Assembly: GCA_044344795.1 (NCBI GenBank)
Contig: JBIJCF010000024.1
Location: 1-50,388, forward strand
Source: GCA-2737665 sp044344795
GTDB lineage: Bacteria > Bacteroidota > Bacteroidia > Palsa-965
Direction: 5' to 3'
DNA: 50,388 bases
Part shown: positions 49,780 through 50,388 of the stretch, in pieces
Layout of the letters: every line of letters starts with the position of its first letter
Position numbering within the stretch: the first letter of the stretch is position 1
Notes under the pieces: model-generated
Databases searched by the model: none
What the model was told of the DNA's origin: nothing
The model's input: the letters and a program-made list of their open reading frames with translations, nothing else
Made by a program: the position numbers and the translations under genes

Positions 49780-50388
49780 TTATTTAGCAAAAACCGCAGC
49801 GCGTGATCGTTCGAAAAACTTAACGGCTGTTGCTTCAATTGCAGCTGCATCAAAGCCGCATTCTTTCCACAACTCCGGCTGTTCGCCGTGTTCCACCCAA
49901 CGATCAGGAATTCCCAAACGTTTTACTTGAGCCGAGTAACCGTGATCAGCCATGAATTCCAACACGGCACTTCCTAATCCGCCCACGATAGTGCCATCTT
50001 CCACGGTAATTACTTTATCGTGCTTCGCAAAAACCTCGTGCAACAATACTTCGTCGAGTGGTTTCACGAAACGCATATCGTAATGTGCCGCGCTGATCCC
50101 TTGCTTATTTAAATTTTCGCACGCTTCTACCGCAAAATTGCCGGGATGTCCGAAAGTTAAAATAGCGACATCACTTCCTTCACGGATTTTACGTCCGGTT
50201 CCGATTTTGATTTCTTCGAAAGGTGTGCGCCAGTTAATGGTAACACCGTTTCCACGCGGATAGCGGATAGAGAATGGTACTACATTCTTGTCCAACTGGG
50301 CGGTGTACATCAAGTTGCGCAATTCCGGTTCATCCATCGGTGCACTCACCACCATGTTCGGAATGCAGCGGAAATACGCGATATCAAA
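49780..50388 (-). CDS. dxs: 1-deoxy-D-xylulose-5-phosphate synthase, C-terminal part (cut by window edge)
   Basis: Dxs makes DXP from pyruvate and glyceraldehyde-3-phosphate with thiamine diphosphate, for isoprenoids (MEP pathway) and for PLP and thiamine. About 202 C-terminal residues are visible and the reading frame is open through the right edge. The transketolase-like pyrimidine-binding domain ends with IPNMVVSAPMDEPELRNLMY and PFSIRYPRGNG. The C-terminal domain has VAILTFGHPGNFAVEACENL, TVEDGTIVGGLGSAVLEF and LGIPDRWVEHGEQPELWKE. The full gene should be about 640 residues. ispG and pdxA in this window use the same precursor. Confidence 0.94.
   Translation of the reverse strand, partial: FDIAYFRCIPNMVVSAPMDEPELRNLMYTAQLDKNVVPFSIRYPRGNGVTINWRTPFEEIKIGTGRKIREGSDVAILTFGHPGNFAVEACENLNKQGISAAHYDMRFVKPLDEVLLHEVFAKHDKVITVEDGTIVGGLGSAVLEFMADHGYSAQVKRLGIPDRWVEHGEQPELWKECGFDAAAIEATAVKFFERSRAAVFAK

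Noticed and set aside
1..50388. tRNA, rRNA or complete insertion sequence
   Set aside because: No tRNA cloverleaf, rRNA segment or transposase could be recognised; absence by eye is not proof, and a tRNA scan would be needed.

Overview
The window reads as a chromosomal piece of a Bacteroidota bacterium. The evidence is an alternative complex III (ACIII) cluster joined to cytochrome oxidase genes, four secreted proteins with type IX secretion (T9SS) sorting tails, many promoters with the Bacteroidota -7 box TAnnTTTG, a radical-SAM enzyme of the futalosine menaquinone route, and the long IspG form. I cannot place it below phylum from sequence alone.

Layout. 1-10054 (minus): actA-B-C-D-E-F, coxB and the start of ctaD, a respiratory chain in which menaquinol feeds ACIII and then an oxidase. 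10344-10739 (plus): a SPOR-domain protein, separated by a bidirectional terminator from a fatty-acid block on the minus strand (DUF177-rpmF-plsX-fabH-accB-accC). 15588-19256 (minus): pdxA, an unknown secreted protein, leucyl aminopeptidase. 19368-24371 (plus): mqnC, a small lipoprotein, a 904-residue T9SS type B protein, ribE. metF (minus) and lepA (plus) diverge at 25.4 kb. 27282-31689 (minus): a T9SS PKD protein, ispG, a DMT exporter. 31839-35650 (plus): a small PKD/T9SS protein, a cysteine desulfurase, a MORN-repeat protein. 36253-40884 (plus): rimP-nusA-infB, with terminator-like hairpins in the leader and between nusA and infB.

From about 42.2 to 49.6 kb the region is accessory: a GIY-YIG nuclease gene bracketed by at least seven full or half REP-like palindromes; a Pif1-type helicase; an AT-rich two-gene cassette (MazG-like pyrophosphohydrolase plus a GIY-YIG / Schlafen-type helicase / LexA-like protease fusion); a DUF2459 gene broken by one nonsense codon; and a Bro-N-Fic fusion. 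Core sequence resumes with dxs, cut by the right edge.

The best candidate for an undescribed system is the 45304-47819 cassette. Its second protein combines a nuclease fold, an ATPase/helicase and what looks like an intact self-cleavage module (Ala-Gly site, Ser and Lys at LexA/CI-like spacing), translationally linked to a nucleotide-hydrolysing enzyme. Second is the GIY-YIG gene whose last codons and stop lie inside one of its flanking palindromes. Third is the pair of hairpins in the rimP-nusA-infB operon, suggesting attenuation that NusA could control. All functions are inferred by reading; no database search was possible.
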